Assembly: GCA_023630585.1 (NCBI GenBank)
Contig: CM042567.1
Span: 14,129,501 to 14,193,500 of the forward strand
Direction of reading: 5' to 3'
DNA length: 64,000 bases
Source of the DNA: Cranoglanis bouderius
Lineage: Eukaryota > Chordata > Actinopteri > Siluriformes > Cranoglanididae
Part shown: positions 38,301 to 49,500 of the stretch, in pieces
Layout: each line of letters begins with the position of its first letter
Numbering within the stretch: position 1 is the stretch's first letter
Position numbers and translations under genes: made by a program
The notes under the pieces: generated by a model
Told to the model about the DNA's origin: nothing
The model's database searches: none
What the model saw: the letters and a program-made list of their open reading frames with translations, nothing else

Positions 38301-41300
38301 AACCTGCTAATTGTGACTCACGGAGAACAGAGGGATGTTCAGTGTGCGTGATATTTCAAGATCTTGAATACTTGAATACATCACTGTTCCCATTATCCAG
38401 CATTAGAGCTATTTTAGAATGTGTGTAGTACAACAGTGCAGTACAACTCTATAGACTCAATTTATCACTTATGTTATCAGACTGTATTTATCATCCATTT
38501 TACTACTTTTGTATCTGTACTTCATCATGCACAAGGATTCGTCCATCCATCTGTCTGACTAACTAACCATCCACAATCTATATAAATTTCTATCTAGCTA
38601 TATATTGTCATTATGTCATTCTTACATCTGCCTGTTCAACCTAGGCTCTATCCATTATCAATCCATCCATCCATCCTTCTATCAAACATCCATCCATCCA
38701 TCCATTCGTCCATCTGTCCCTTCAACCATACATTCATTGGTCTGTCCATCTGACCATCCATTTATCCATCAGTCTGTCCAGCCACCCATTCATCCGTCCA
38801 TCCATTTGTCCAACCACCCATTCATCCAACTATTCATTCATCTGTCTGTTCAACAATCAATTCAGTCATCCGTCCAACCAGTCTCGTATCTGTCTGTTTG
38901 TCCATCCAATTATCCATGCATCCGTTGATTCGTCCAACTGTCCATTTATCTGTCGGTCAATCCAACAAGCCATTCCTCTGTAGATTAATTTGTCCAGCCA
39001 TCCATTCAGCTGTCTGTTCAACCATCCATTCTTCCATCTGTCCAGTCATCCATCCATCTGTTTATCCAATCATTCATCCTTCCATCAACCATTTATTTAA
39101 TCATCCAGCCATCCATCCAACCATCCGTCCATCCATCGATTCATCCATATACCCAACCATCCACTGATCACAGATCATACATCTGTTTGTCCAACCATCC
39201 ATGCATCGGTCCATCCAAATATCCATTTATCTGTCTGTCCATTCAACCATCAATTCATCTGTCTGTCTAACCATCCATCCACTCAATCCACTCATTTGTC
39301 AATCCATTCTCCATTTATTCATCTGTCCATCCAACCAACAATTCATTTATCTGCCATCCGTCATCTAACCATTCCTCTGTCCATCTGTCCAACCAACCAT
39401 TTATCTGTCCACCCAAATATCCATTCATCCGTCTGTAAAACCATCCACCCATTCATCTAGAACTGTGTTAGGTTCCTTTGCGCACATATGTTCTTCTTCC
39501 AAGCAGTTTCAAATTTGGCTGTGACCACACCAAATCAACTATACCAACAAAATGTCCATTCTACTCTGCTGCAAAAACCTCAAAATCCCCAAAACCCTTA
39601 AGGCACCACAAATTACTTAAACTACAACACAGAAAAGCACACTCACTGCAAAGGGGTCAGCCTGTTCCCAGGAGATCGGCGCTCCCCATGACGCCGGTCT
39701 CATTTTCTCTGGTAGAGATTCAGGAACGGCCACCAGGATGAAGCAGATGTCCAGCATGGCAATCGCTGATGCTAAAACTACTACCAGACTGTCTCCATAC
39801 GCTCGGCTGAGGTAGGCACCAATGGCTGGGCTGGTCACCAGGCTTGCCGCAAACGTGGCTGAAACCTAACGGGAACCATTGGAAGAGCAACAGGTGAAAA
39901 GACAACATAAAAATAGGAACTATAACATTAGAAAACAAAAACAAACAGATAAAATAAATGGAAATATATTAAAAGTCCTGGGGGGCTAACTGAATAAGCA
40001 GATACACAGCTTATGTACACTTAATATGGCATACACTGGAGCTGGAATACTAATTAAATACTAACGTTTATATAGCGTATAACTGGCTCACTAAAAATAA
40101 TTTTTTTATTAACATATCAATAAATGCAGTTCGGCATAACAAATAATATAATTTTCATATATTTCCATTCATCACCATTGTATATATAACATGAATATTT
40201 GTAATAATGGTACACACCAGGCCGTATGCCATGCTGCGTTCATGCTCCTGCGTGATGTCAGCCACATATGCAAAAACCACTGAGAATGTCACAGCAAACA
40301 CTCCCGACACAGAAATAACTGCAAAATACCACCTGAAACAGAAGCAGAGGTCAGAATTACAGTACAACCAAACATGCATCCATGTCTAATTAAATCCGCA
40401 TCTTCAAATTAAATCACTCATTCGCAAAGAAATTTGTTCCAGTACTGTTCTCAATGCATGGCTTCTCAACATCACACAACATCACAGTGTGCCGGTCACT
40501 GATATCAAAGATATCATGTTGCAATACTTAAAACCATTTTTAATACAGAATACAGTATGAGAATTTAAACACTGATTTTCTTTTTATTCAACATGTCCAA
40601 TGAAGAAAAAGATGAAAAAATTAAACAACAGGTAGAAAAATAAGATTTTAACGTCTCATCAGTTACAATGATAAGAATGGAGACACATTAGGGTACCTAG
40701 AAAAGGGTAGCGTGTTGTGCGGTTATTGAAAAACCAAACAGTGACAGGTGGCGTGATGAAGTGGCGTTACTGTTACCACCATGACACTTATTGATTATTA
40801 TTTATAACAGCATGTCCCAAAAGGTTTTATTCCTCTTGTCGTGGTAAATAAACATCAAAAGAAAACATGGCCATACATGGCGATTTCTAAGTTGAATGCA
40901 GCATTAATCGAACGGTTTATGTGGACCACCAGCTGTACAGGTCTCTGCGAATGAGCTGTTACTGCAGAAACAATTACTTATTGGAGTGAGAGAATTATTA
41001 TATTAATTTGCTCGCGCTAATACGTAATTGTTTCTGTGAAATTAATACATACCTTCTGACCAATCCGATTTGGGAATTTAACATCTCTGTGGTATAAATA
41101 TACATGACTGTAAAGAGTGAATATTATGATCATGCTTCAGAGTCATGTCGATTTTTTAAATATTTGGTTGGGTAGCTAATAATACGCTAACATCATGTCT
41201 AAATAACAATAATTATAAACTTGTAGAAACTAAAATCATAATTAGCAGTTGGAGACACTGAAATCTTTTGGAAGCTCCAACCCCATATTGTGTGATGTCA

Positions 41301-43803
41301 TGTTTTAAACAAATACTCCTAAAAAAAGGACGTTAGGAGCATAATAACAGGATTTATCTTAAGTGTCAATGTTGCCAGAGAAATGACTGATTTCCCAGTT
41401 CGAAGAGATAAACAGCTCTGAGGTTAACGTCCAAGTCGTCATCTTGTAATTACTGTAATTCTGACTTGGGGTGAACCTTCTAATCCTACCTAAGAAATTT
41501 GTTGAATGTGTTTGCACTCATAAGCAGCTTCATCTGCCTATTTTTTTTCAACTAAATTATATCTAAATGCTCTTGAAGTCTATGCTGATGTTAAATAAAT
41601 GGAAAGGGCCACTGGGGAAACAGTACTGGGACATGTAAAGAGTGGAAACAGTAGTGAACGCTGGTGACATACCATGGGCTAATCTTCATCAGAGGGATTG
41701 GAGCACACGTGAAGAAAACGGTGAGGAGGAGAAACGACTTCCTGCCCCAGACATCAGACAGAGCGCCGATCAGAGGGGCGCTCAGAAACGACAGCAAACC
41801 CTGTGACCATCAACAATCAATTGTTTACTGCTCCAGTCATGTTTTATTTAAAATCTATCAATCAGACAACAGATTAAATATCGCACCTTTACTCCCTGTA
41901 TGAGGCCATTCATCAAAAACGTGTGCTTTGGAAACGTTTCATGAAGAACCTGGACAATCAAAAACAATAAAGAATATTTACTGTCTTGAAGTAGCTGATG
42001 TTAATCTTTATCTTTTAAAGTGTAATACACACACAAATTATAGATTTCATATAAAAATTAAATAAATACATTTTTATAGAAATTATGTCACAAAACAGGG
42101 TTGTTTTTTTTTTGGGTTCATTTCCAGTACAAAGTAATTACATTTCACAAAACCCTAAGAGCTGAATAGATTTTTGCCTAAAACTATTTAAATAAAGCTA
42201 TTTTGCATAGTATTTATTTTCATGGATCATTGAATTTCAGATATATTTTGTAGTCACTATGATAGAAAAAAAAAAAAACATAAGTAACACATCCTGACTT
42301 ACCACTAGTGTGGGTGCAGTCAACAATCCCCAAGCGAAGAACTCCAAAAATATCACTATGACAGCATGGTAAACACTAGGAGACCCAAAACCCTGCGGCT
42401 GTGAGGAGACACACATACAAACTGTTAAATACCTGGTAGCAAGAAATAAAACATTTCGGGATGTGCTGTTATAGGAAAACAATCAACAACTGGGTCACTG
42501 TTACCACTACAAACTTGATTCATTTCAGATAACAGCAGGTTCCGATGTGTTTTATTCCTCTTATACCACAGCAATTTGCCAATGATTACATTTTTATTGA
42601 TTAAACAACGATACATCGTACTATTTATCCATTTATAGTCACATGTCAATGTTGTGGACCGCCCAGAAACAAATTCCTGTTCTCAATTATAGCTATAAAC
42701 CAGCCTCTCTTTTTTTTTTTTTACTTTTTCATAAAGCGAATAACACAAAACAACTCTGTCCTAAAGATGTCAGAAAACTTAGTTACCGCTTCACCTCTGA
42801 CACTTGACACTCATTCTATAAATGTTAAATGAACACCTCACAAAAAATTCGCCATATCAATGATTACACACATTTTAAACTCCATTATAGTAGAGTATAC
42901 TGCATTCTACAAGTAGCTGTAAATGAGCTGTTAATATAGAAACAATAACGTATTAGAATAAGCGCATTAATATTAACCTGTGATTTGAATTAAAGCTGGC
43001 ACTATGATCAGTGATGTTATAGAAAATTAATCAAAACCTTCTGACCGATCAGAATCGAGAATTCAACAGTGCTGTGCGATAAAATAATAATAAAAGTGTT
43101 TGTGAGGGTGCACAAATATCTAAGCAATACATTTCTACATTGAAAATGATCCAGTGAATCTAGTTTGGAGTTCATCTAAGGTTTTATAAGTGTGCGTGTG
43201 TCTGAGCTTCATCAAGCACAAGCAGCTGCATTGTTCCTGTTGTAAAAACCCTGACAGAATTAACAGAAGTGAAGATAATCACCACAGCAACTGAATGTAA
43301 AAGGAAACAAACTGGAGTTTGCAACGAGTCTGCTGTGTCTACAGAGACCACCACCTCGTTTCTGACAGGCTGTAAAATAACGTTGTTACGGCTGAAATGG
43401 CGATGTGCATTTACTACAGCTATACTCTGTTTCTCAGCACAGGGACGAGGCTGCACTGAAACCCCTTTGACTGTGTTTAATCCGTTTCTGCTGCAAACAC
43501 ACTCTATGCGCTAACCACCCCAAAAAAACAAAAAAACAAACAAGATTCCAGTCACTAAGAATTACTTTTACGAGAGCTCCCAAACAGTCACGCATGAAAA
43601 CGAACGTGAATTAAAATGTTATTTTTTTAAAAAAAATTGTTGCTTCCAAATCCACCTTTGGAAACCATTAAAACCAATTAAGCAACACTGAAGTTATTAT
43701 TACTTTCGCAAACCAGTCAAATGTTGCCCAAGTAATGCAAGCATTATCCCCTAAAATTATTCTCTGTAACACAAGCTGCTGTTGTCTTACTCATTTGAGA
43801 TTT

Positions 43804-43884
<81 letters not shown>

Positions 43885-45226
43885 CTGGTGAGGGAATGAC
43901 TGCTTATAGCTGCTATAACATAAGTGATAAGAGCAACTAACTTGCCATCATTGGCAATTTTGCTATGGTTTAGTAGAGATAAACACTTCCAGGTATGTAG
44001 TTTCAGGAAATTAATCAACTTCAGGGTGGTTACAGTAACTCCACTTCATCACTCAGCTTGCTTCATCATTTTTGCTGCATTATTTCATCATAAAAAACTA
44101 TGGTTTGCTTTGACAGTTAGCTTAGTATGCAGTCACATTGTTCATTTCATGAGCACATCTTCTTTATCACTTTCATTTCCTCTGCGATACTGAAATGAAA
44201 AATGTTTCTTTCCATCCAAGTTCATGGTGCTGAGTTTCACAGATTGCGCTAGTGTCAAAAAGCAGGAACTTAAACGGATGATATGTAATATCACAATATC
44301 ACTAATGTCATGTGTAGGTTTATCAGTGCCTACAACAAACATTACTAAGATATTTATTTGTATGTATATATGTTCTGAGAGTATTGTGGGTTTTTTTTTT
44401 GTGTTTATATTTTTATTGTAGAACACATTACTGTTTTGCTTTGTTAGCTGTATATACACTCACTGGCCACTTTAATAAGAACACCTGTGCACCTGTTCAT
44501 TCATGCAATTATCCAATCAGCCAATCATGTAGCAACAGCTCAAAGCAGAAAATCAGGCAGATACAAGTCAAGAGCTTCAGTTAATGTTCACAGCAAACAT
44601 CAGAATGAGGTAAAATGGTTGTTGGTGCCAATCAGTATGGTTAAAATATTTCAGAAACTGCTGATCTCCTGGGACTGTCACATAGGTGTTCTTATTATAG
44701 TGGCCTATTATAGTGGCTAGTAATATGTAGTATGTGCATTTGAAAGTCTTCACATATGACTACAGCCTGTTTTATTACTAATACATTTATGTTTATCATA
44801 GTGTGTGATAATACTGATGCATGCAGTGTTACTTCTGATAACCATTACCCGTAATAACACTAATATGATCACTATGGACAGTAATATGATGACAGTATTT
44901 ACGATGTATATAATAAAAATTAATAGGTTATATAATATCGTTAATTTGAATGAATTAGCAGAACAGGTGAAAGATGCTGCTTTGCCAAAACAGAGGAAGT
45001 TGCCATTACTAACTTCTCAAGCTGATAACATTCAGAGTTCGACTGGTATGTACCGTTTAACAATTAAATAAATAAGAAGAAAGACGAGACTCTGTATCGT
45101 GAGAGATTATACTGAGTTTATTTTTGTATTATTTAGTGAACTCACCGTTCCGCCATCCTTGATGATGATTTTCTTGGCCAGCAGGAGACTGCGATTCACC
45201 CGTTTCTTCTTTTTGCTCTGTGTCAT
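34682..45226 (-). CDS. mfsd14a: MFS transporter MFSD14A (HIAT1)
   Basis: Twelve-helix major facilitator superfamily membrane protein; its substrate is not established. Exons (minus): 45146-45226, 42303-42398, 41887-41949, 41673-41800, 40218-40332, 39647-39865, 37523-37636, 36348-36419, 36134-36246, 35923-36020, 35137-35291, 34682-34885. Phases fit throughout and give 485 codons plus TGA (human about 490). The N-terminus is MTQSKKKKRVNRSLLLAKK. MFS motif A is intact (GALSDVWGRKSF, between helices 2 and 3). Other landmarks are FAYVADITQEHERSMAYG, VAVPESLPEKMRPASWGAP, YLPEAGQYSSFFLYLRQ and TGIRGLCNGLGPALYGF, ending KEPLLQDTNV. The N-terminus separates it from MFSD14B. The loop before the last helix (DEVPDRGDDVQRHTRLHPQ) is the least conserved part. 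It lies next to sass6 as in human, tail to tail. Confidence 0.97.
35305..35342. repeat. (CA)n microsatellite
   Basis: It lies about 15 bp upstream of the acceptor of mfsd14a exon 11 (minus strand reads TG, contributing to the pyrimidine-rich tract). Confidence 0.95.
35379..35640 (+). repeat. foldback repeat family, copy H, truncated
   Basis: Starts ATTCTGATTGGTCAGAAAGT and runs through CACAGGTTTATATTAACACG. It stops in a poly-T after GAAACGTGAAAAGCTGCA. Confidence 0.8.
37390..37490. repeat. foldback repeat family, copy I, hairpin only
   Basis: TTAACTTCAGGGTGTTAACA mirrored by TTAATTATTTTCCTGTAACA; only the terminal hairpin remains. It ends about 30 bp before mfsd14a exon 7. Confidence 0.75.
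37870..38065 (+). repeat. foldback repeat family, copy J, internally deleted
   Basis: The starting end (about 37888-37975) is joined directly to a hairpin remnant (about 37990-38060), losing the central 350 bp or so. Confidence 0.75.
38530..39465 (+). repeat. (TCCA)n-type tetranucleotide array
   Basis: More than 900 bp of degenerate CCATCCATCCAT / CTGTCTGT / CATTCATC units. The long frames here rich in His, Pro, Ser and Ile are by-products of the repeat. It lies in mfsd14a intron 6. Confidence 0.95.
40715..41100 (-). repeat. foldback repeat family, copy K, internally deleted
   Basis: Hairpin at 40715-40835, then a jump to TTTATGTGGACCACCAGCTG (about 40917) and the distal end, finishing CTCTGTGGTATAAA. 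Confidence 0.8.
42440..43085 (-). repeat. foldback repeat family, copy L, near full length
   Basis: Hairpin at 42445-42560 and TTATACCACAGCAATTTGCC from 42558. Then AATTATAGCTATAAACCAGC, GACACTTGACACTCATTCTA, ATGAGCTGTTAATATAGAAA and GTTATAGAAAATTAATCAAA, finishing GTGCTGTGCGATAA. Confidence 0.9.
43790..44065 (+). repeat. foldback repeat family, copy M, with expanded GA tract
   Basis: The family's short GAGAGAGAAAA segment has become a 75-bp (GA)n run (43806-43881). It is followed by the normal GGTGAGGGAATGACTGCTTA and TATAGCTGCTATAA, then part of the hairpin (AGGAAATTAATCAACTTCAG). Confidence 0.85.
43806..43881. repeat. (GA)n microsatellite
   Basis: About 37 GA units with a single break near the right end. 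Confidence 0.97.
44460..44712. mobile_element. short MITE with CACTGGCCACTTTAATAAGA ends
   Basis: Left end GGCCACTTTAATAAGAACAC (about 44465) is mirrored by GTGTTCTTATTATAGTGGCC (about 44685). About 250 bp, noncoding. It lies in mfsd14a intron 1. Confidence 0.75.
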
Positions 45227-45510
45227 GATATAACCATCCTAGTTGATTTCAGGTTTTTTTTAGCGAGTCTCGACTGTGCTTTAATGAGAATACATTAAAA
45301 AAGAGGATCCTGTAAACGTGCGGCGAACATTTTTTTTTACAGTTTTACACCTCGCGTCGCCCATTCAGTTCTACACACCGCCGCCATCTTGGCAAAAAAA
45401 AAACACACGAGCGGTACGCCATGACGTTTTGGCGTCACATCACACGATTCGGGTGGGTGTACGTGATGACGTCGACATCATTCGATGTAGAGGGGTGCGT
45501 CCGAATTCGT
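45227..45510 (-). promoter_or_regulatory. mfsd14a promoter
   Basis: A CpG-rich stretch stands out from AT-rich surroundings. It has a perfect YY1-type element (GCCGCCATCTTGG, 45380-45392), a CRE/ATF half-palindrome TGACGTCG (from 45467) and a second GGCGTCAC site (about 45431). Its position directly upstream of the mfsd14a start codon fits. Confidence 0.65.
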
Positions 45511-45678
45511 TACTTTTTTTGGGCGAAGGTTTAACTGTTGTAAAAGTTTAACAATGTGGCAGATTGAACAGAAAATGAAGAATATACAGAACAAGAATAT
45601 TGTTATTTCTTTGAAATATTTCTCAATAATGATGCAAATTAGTTTTATTCATTGTGCCTGTAAACTTCTTTCCCATAA

Positions 45679-45750
45679 GCGTTGGTGGTATAGTGGTTAG
45701 CATAGCTGCCTTCCAAGCAGTTGACCCGGGTTCGATTCCCGGCCAACGCA
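45679..45750 (+). tRNA. tRNA-Gly (anticodon TCC)
   Basis: 72 bases folding as a complete cloverleaf. Acceptor stem GCGTTGG pairs with CCAACGC. The anticodon loop CTTCCAA has TCC at 45712-45714. T arm is CCGGGTTCGATTCCCGG. A box (TGGTATAGTGG) and B box (GGTTCGATTCC) are intact. A TTTT pol III terminator lies at 45758-45761. There is no intron. It looks functional. Confidence 0.97.
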
Positions 45751-46568
45751 TGGTATGTTTTCATTGTTTGTTTATGAAAACTGATCTCATTTTATTTTCT
45801 TGCAGTAAATCTGTGCATCAGCCTGGGCAGACCCTTCAAATGGCCACATTTTGTTATGTTATATAATAAAACACTTCATATTTCTTACTTTTCAAACTAA
45901 AGTAAAATTCTAGCATTTTAAAGAAAGAAGGGCAACTTAATTTAAAGGAAATCTCCTCTCTGAAAGACATTAAACATGTTTATATTGAAATATTTCTGAT
46001 GTGATTAGCGATTCTAATACTAATCTCTTGGTTGGTGCTGTATTTTAGACAAGCCCACGGTCACCACTTTTTTGGTTTAAACTAAAAACCTACTCAGAAT
46101 TCTATTACAAAGTAAATCTTACATTGCAATCAAGATCATCATGACAAAGTTAGAAAGTAATCTAAATAAAAGAATTTCAACATTATTTGGGGGGGGGGGA
46201 TATTTATTTATTTGATTGTTTGTTTGTTTGTTTAATCTTTTTGTTTGTTTGTCTGTATATCTATCTATTTATCTCAATTTCCATGTTTTTGTTATTTTTG
46301 GCTTACACCGTGGTTGTGACGTCTAGTACACACATTCACACACTCATTCACACCTATAGGCAATTTACCATCACCAATGCACCTACAGACATTTTTTGTA
46401 TATGTGATTTTTAAACTGAAATACACAAAATTAATTATTGCACAGAACAGACTCAAATTATAACATTAGCTATTAGTTAACTAGATAATATTAACTGCTT
46501 TGAGAAAAAAAAACAGGCAACTGAAAATAAGAAATAAATGGCGTATCAGTGCATTGAATTCTGCATTT
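45751..46568. other. spacer between tRNA-Gly and ifi44: no gene seen
   Basis: AT-rich with a G-run (46190-46199) and GTTTGTTT repeats (46215-46255). The right part should be ifi44 3' UTR; no single poly(A) signal stands out. Confidence 0.4.
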
Positions 46569-49500
46569 CTAGGTGACAACTTTATAATCCACAGCAGTGT
46601 CCTGGAAGTACAGATCAGCGTACTGCAGGATGTGATCGACAGCTTTGAGCAGTAAGATGTCTGTGCTCTCATCAAGGTCCAGCTGGGAGGAGTAGTTTCT
46701 TACAGGTATGATGTAGGAAGTGGCCATTCCAAGAAGTGCTCCGGCCTTCACAATCTACACATTACAGCACAGAGCAGGGATGCTGACACATACACGTTGT
46801 GAAATCTAGAAATCTACACACACACACTATGATTGTGCACATACCAGCTGCTGAACATTGCGGCTCCTGTACACCTGGCTGACATCTCGACATGTGTCTG
46901 TGCACACTTCATCCACGTGAGTCAGCAGTGCTACCTGGTGCACACCTGCAATAAAGACAAAGTTATTGTTTATGTTCATGTGTATGCTAATGGGATTTAT
47001 ATTCCCTTTATGGAATGCAATTTCCTTTAAGTGAAGGCTAAAACACCTGGGGGCATGCCGTTAGAGGTAAATAATCAGCAGCAGGGTGGTGTGAAGAAGT
47101 GGAGTTACTATTACCACCCCGAAGTTGATTACTTTCCTAAAACAGCATGTCCCAAAATGTTTTATTCCTCTTATACCACAGCAATTTGCCTATACTAACA
47201 ATTGATATTTTTTAAAGAACAAGACAGCATACTTTTTATCCACTTATAGTTACATTTACTGTTGTTGGATGTCCACAAAACTAATTCTTGTTCTCAATTG
47301 TTATAACTATAAACAATAAATGTTTTTTCTCTCAGCTCTCTTTTTCTCAAGTTATTAAGACAAAAACAAACAAACAGCTTGTCATGTTACCTAGAAAAGT
47401 TGTTACAGCTTTACTTCTGACTGTTACAAAGTGCTAACCCTGGAGACTTCTTCCATAAATGTTAAATAAACATCTTACAGAAAACGTCACCATATCAACC
47501 ATTACATACGTTTTTAAATACATTTATGTGGCGTGTCCACCATACGAGTCCCTGTGAATGAGTTGTTACTATATAATATCGTAGTTATTAGAACAACCTG
47601 CACTACTGTCAGAGACGCTGTTATAGTAAATTAATCAACACCTTCTTACCAATCAAAATCACTCATTCAGCAGTGCTGTGGTATAAAGCAGGAACATCAA
47701 GAATAGGTTTACCAGTGAATCTTTTTATTCTAACACTAATGTCTGGGTTATTACTACATGTTTGTCGGTTTGAGATTTATGAAAAACATTTTAGTGCTTT
47801 CAAATCTAGCCACAGGAGGTCACAAGCCAGTGTACTTTTTGTGCCGGTCCCAAGCCCGGATAAATAGAGAGGGTTGTGTCAGGAAGGGCATCCGACGTAA
47901 AACTTTTGCCAAATATGCGAATCACTAACATGACTTCCATACCGGATCGGTCGGGGCCCGGGTTAACAACGACCGCCATCGGTGCCGTTGACCTTCAGGG
48001 CACTGGTGGAAATTGGGCTATTGTTGGTCGAAGAAGGAGAGGAGGAAGGTGTGTTAGAGGAGGAAGGCGTGTCCGTAGGCAGAGAGAGAAGAGGAAAGGC
48101 AGGAGTTTAGGACTGAAAGTAGGGACTTTGAATGTTGGTACGATGACAGGTAAAGGCAGAGATCTGGTAGATATGATGCAGAGGAGGAAAGTCGACATTC
48201 TGTGTGTCCAGGAGACCAGGTGGAAACGGAGCAAGGCTAGAAGCATTGGAGCAGGGTTTAAACTGTTTTATCATGGGGTGGACAGGAAGAGAAATGGAGT
48301 AGGAGTGATCCTGAAGGAGGAGTTTGTGAAGAATGTTCTGGAGGTAAATAGAGTGTCAGATAGGTTGATGAGTCTGAAGCTGGAAATTGAAGGTGTGATG
48401 TTGAATGCGGTTAGTGCTTACGCTCCACAAGTGGGTTGTGAGCAAGAGGAGAAAGACAGATTCTGGAGCAAGCTTGAGGAAGTGATGCAGAGTGTTCCCA
48501 GATGTGAGAGAGTGGTGATAGGGGCAGACTTTAATGGACATGTTGGTGAAGGGAATAGTGGGGATGAGGAAGTGATGGGCAGGTTTGGTCTTCAGGTAAG
48601 GAACCCAGAAGGACAGAGGTTGGTAGACTTTGCTAAAAGTATGGAGATGGCTGTGGTGAACACGTACTTTCAGAAGAGGCAGGAACACAGGGTGACATAT
48701 AAGAGTGGTGGCAGGAGCACACAGGTGGACTATATCTTATGTAGACACTGTAATCTGATGGAGATTAGCGATTGCAAAGTAGTGGTAGGAGAGAGTGTAG
48801 CTAGACAGCATAGGATGGTGGTGTGTAAGATGACTCTGGTGGTGAGGAAGATGAAGAGAGCAAAGGCAGAGCAGAAGACAAAGTGGTGGAAGTTGGAAAA
48901 GGAAGAGTGCTGTGCGGTTTTCAGGGAGGAGTTGAGACAGGCTTTAGGTGGTCAGGAGGTGCTTCCAGATGACTGGACTACTACAGCCAAAGTGATCAGG
49001 GAGACAGGTAGGAAGGTGCTAGGTGTGTCATCTGGAGGAAAGAAGACAAGGAGACTTGGTGGTGGAATGAGGAAGTTCAGGAGAGTATCCAGAAGATGAG
49101 GTTAGCTAGGAAGAAGTGGGACAGTGAGAGGACAGAGGAAAGTAGACAGGAATATAGGGAGATGCAGCATGAGGTTAAGATAGAGGTGGCAAAGGCCAAA
49201 CAGAAAGCTTATGAGGACATGTATGCAAGGTTAGATAGTAAGGAAGGTGAGAGGGATTTGTATCGGTTGGCGAGGCAGAGGGATAGAGATGGTAAGGATG
49301 TGCAGCAGGTTAGAGTGATTAAAGATAGAGATGGAAATGTGTTGACAGGTGACAGGAGGGTGAGGGAAAGATGGAAGGAGTACTTTGAGGAACTGATGAA
49401 TGAGGAAAATGACATAGAGAGAAGAGTAGTAGAGGGAAATATTGTTGAGCAGGAAGTAGAAAGGATTAGCAAGGGTGAAGTTAGGAGAGCTTTGAAGAGG

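Noticed and set aside
38605..39167. Two overlapping long frames rich in His, Pro, Ser and Ile
   Set aside because: They are translations of the (TCCA)n array; similar frames arise in any tetranucleotide repeat.
38530..39465. Possible CRISPR-like regular array
   Set aside because: Vertebrate tetranucleotide repeat without spacers; the setting is a eukaryotic intron.
43791..44018. 75-codon frame with a long Ser-Leu repeat
   Set aside because: Translation of the (GA)n microsatellite.
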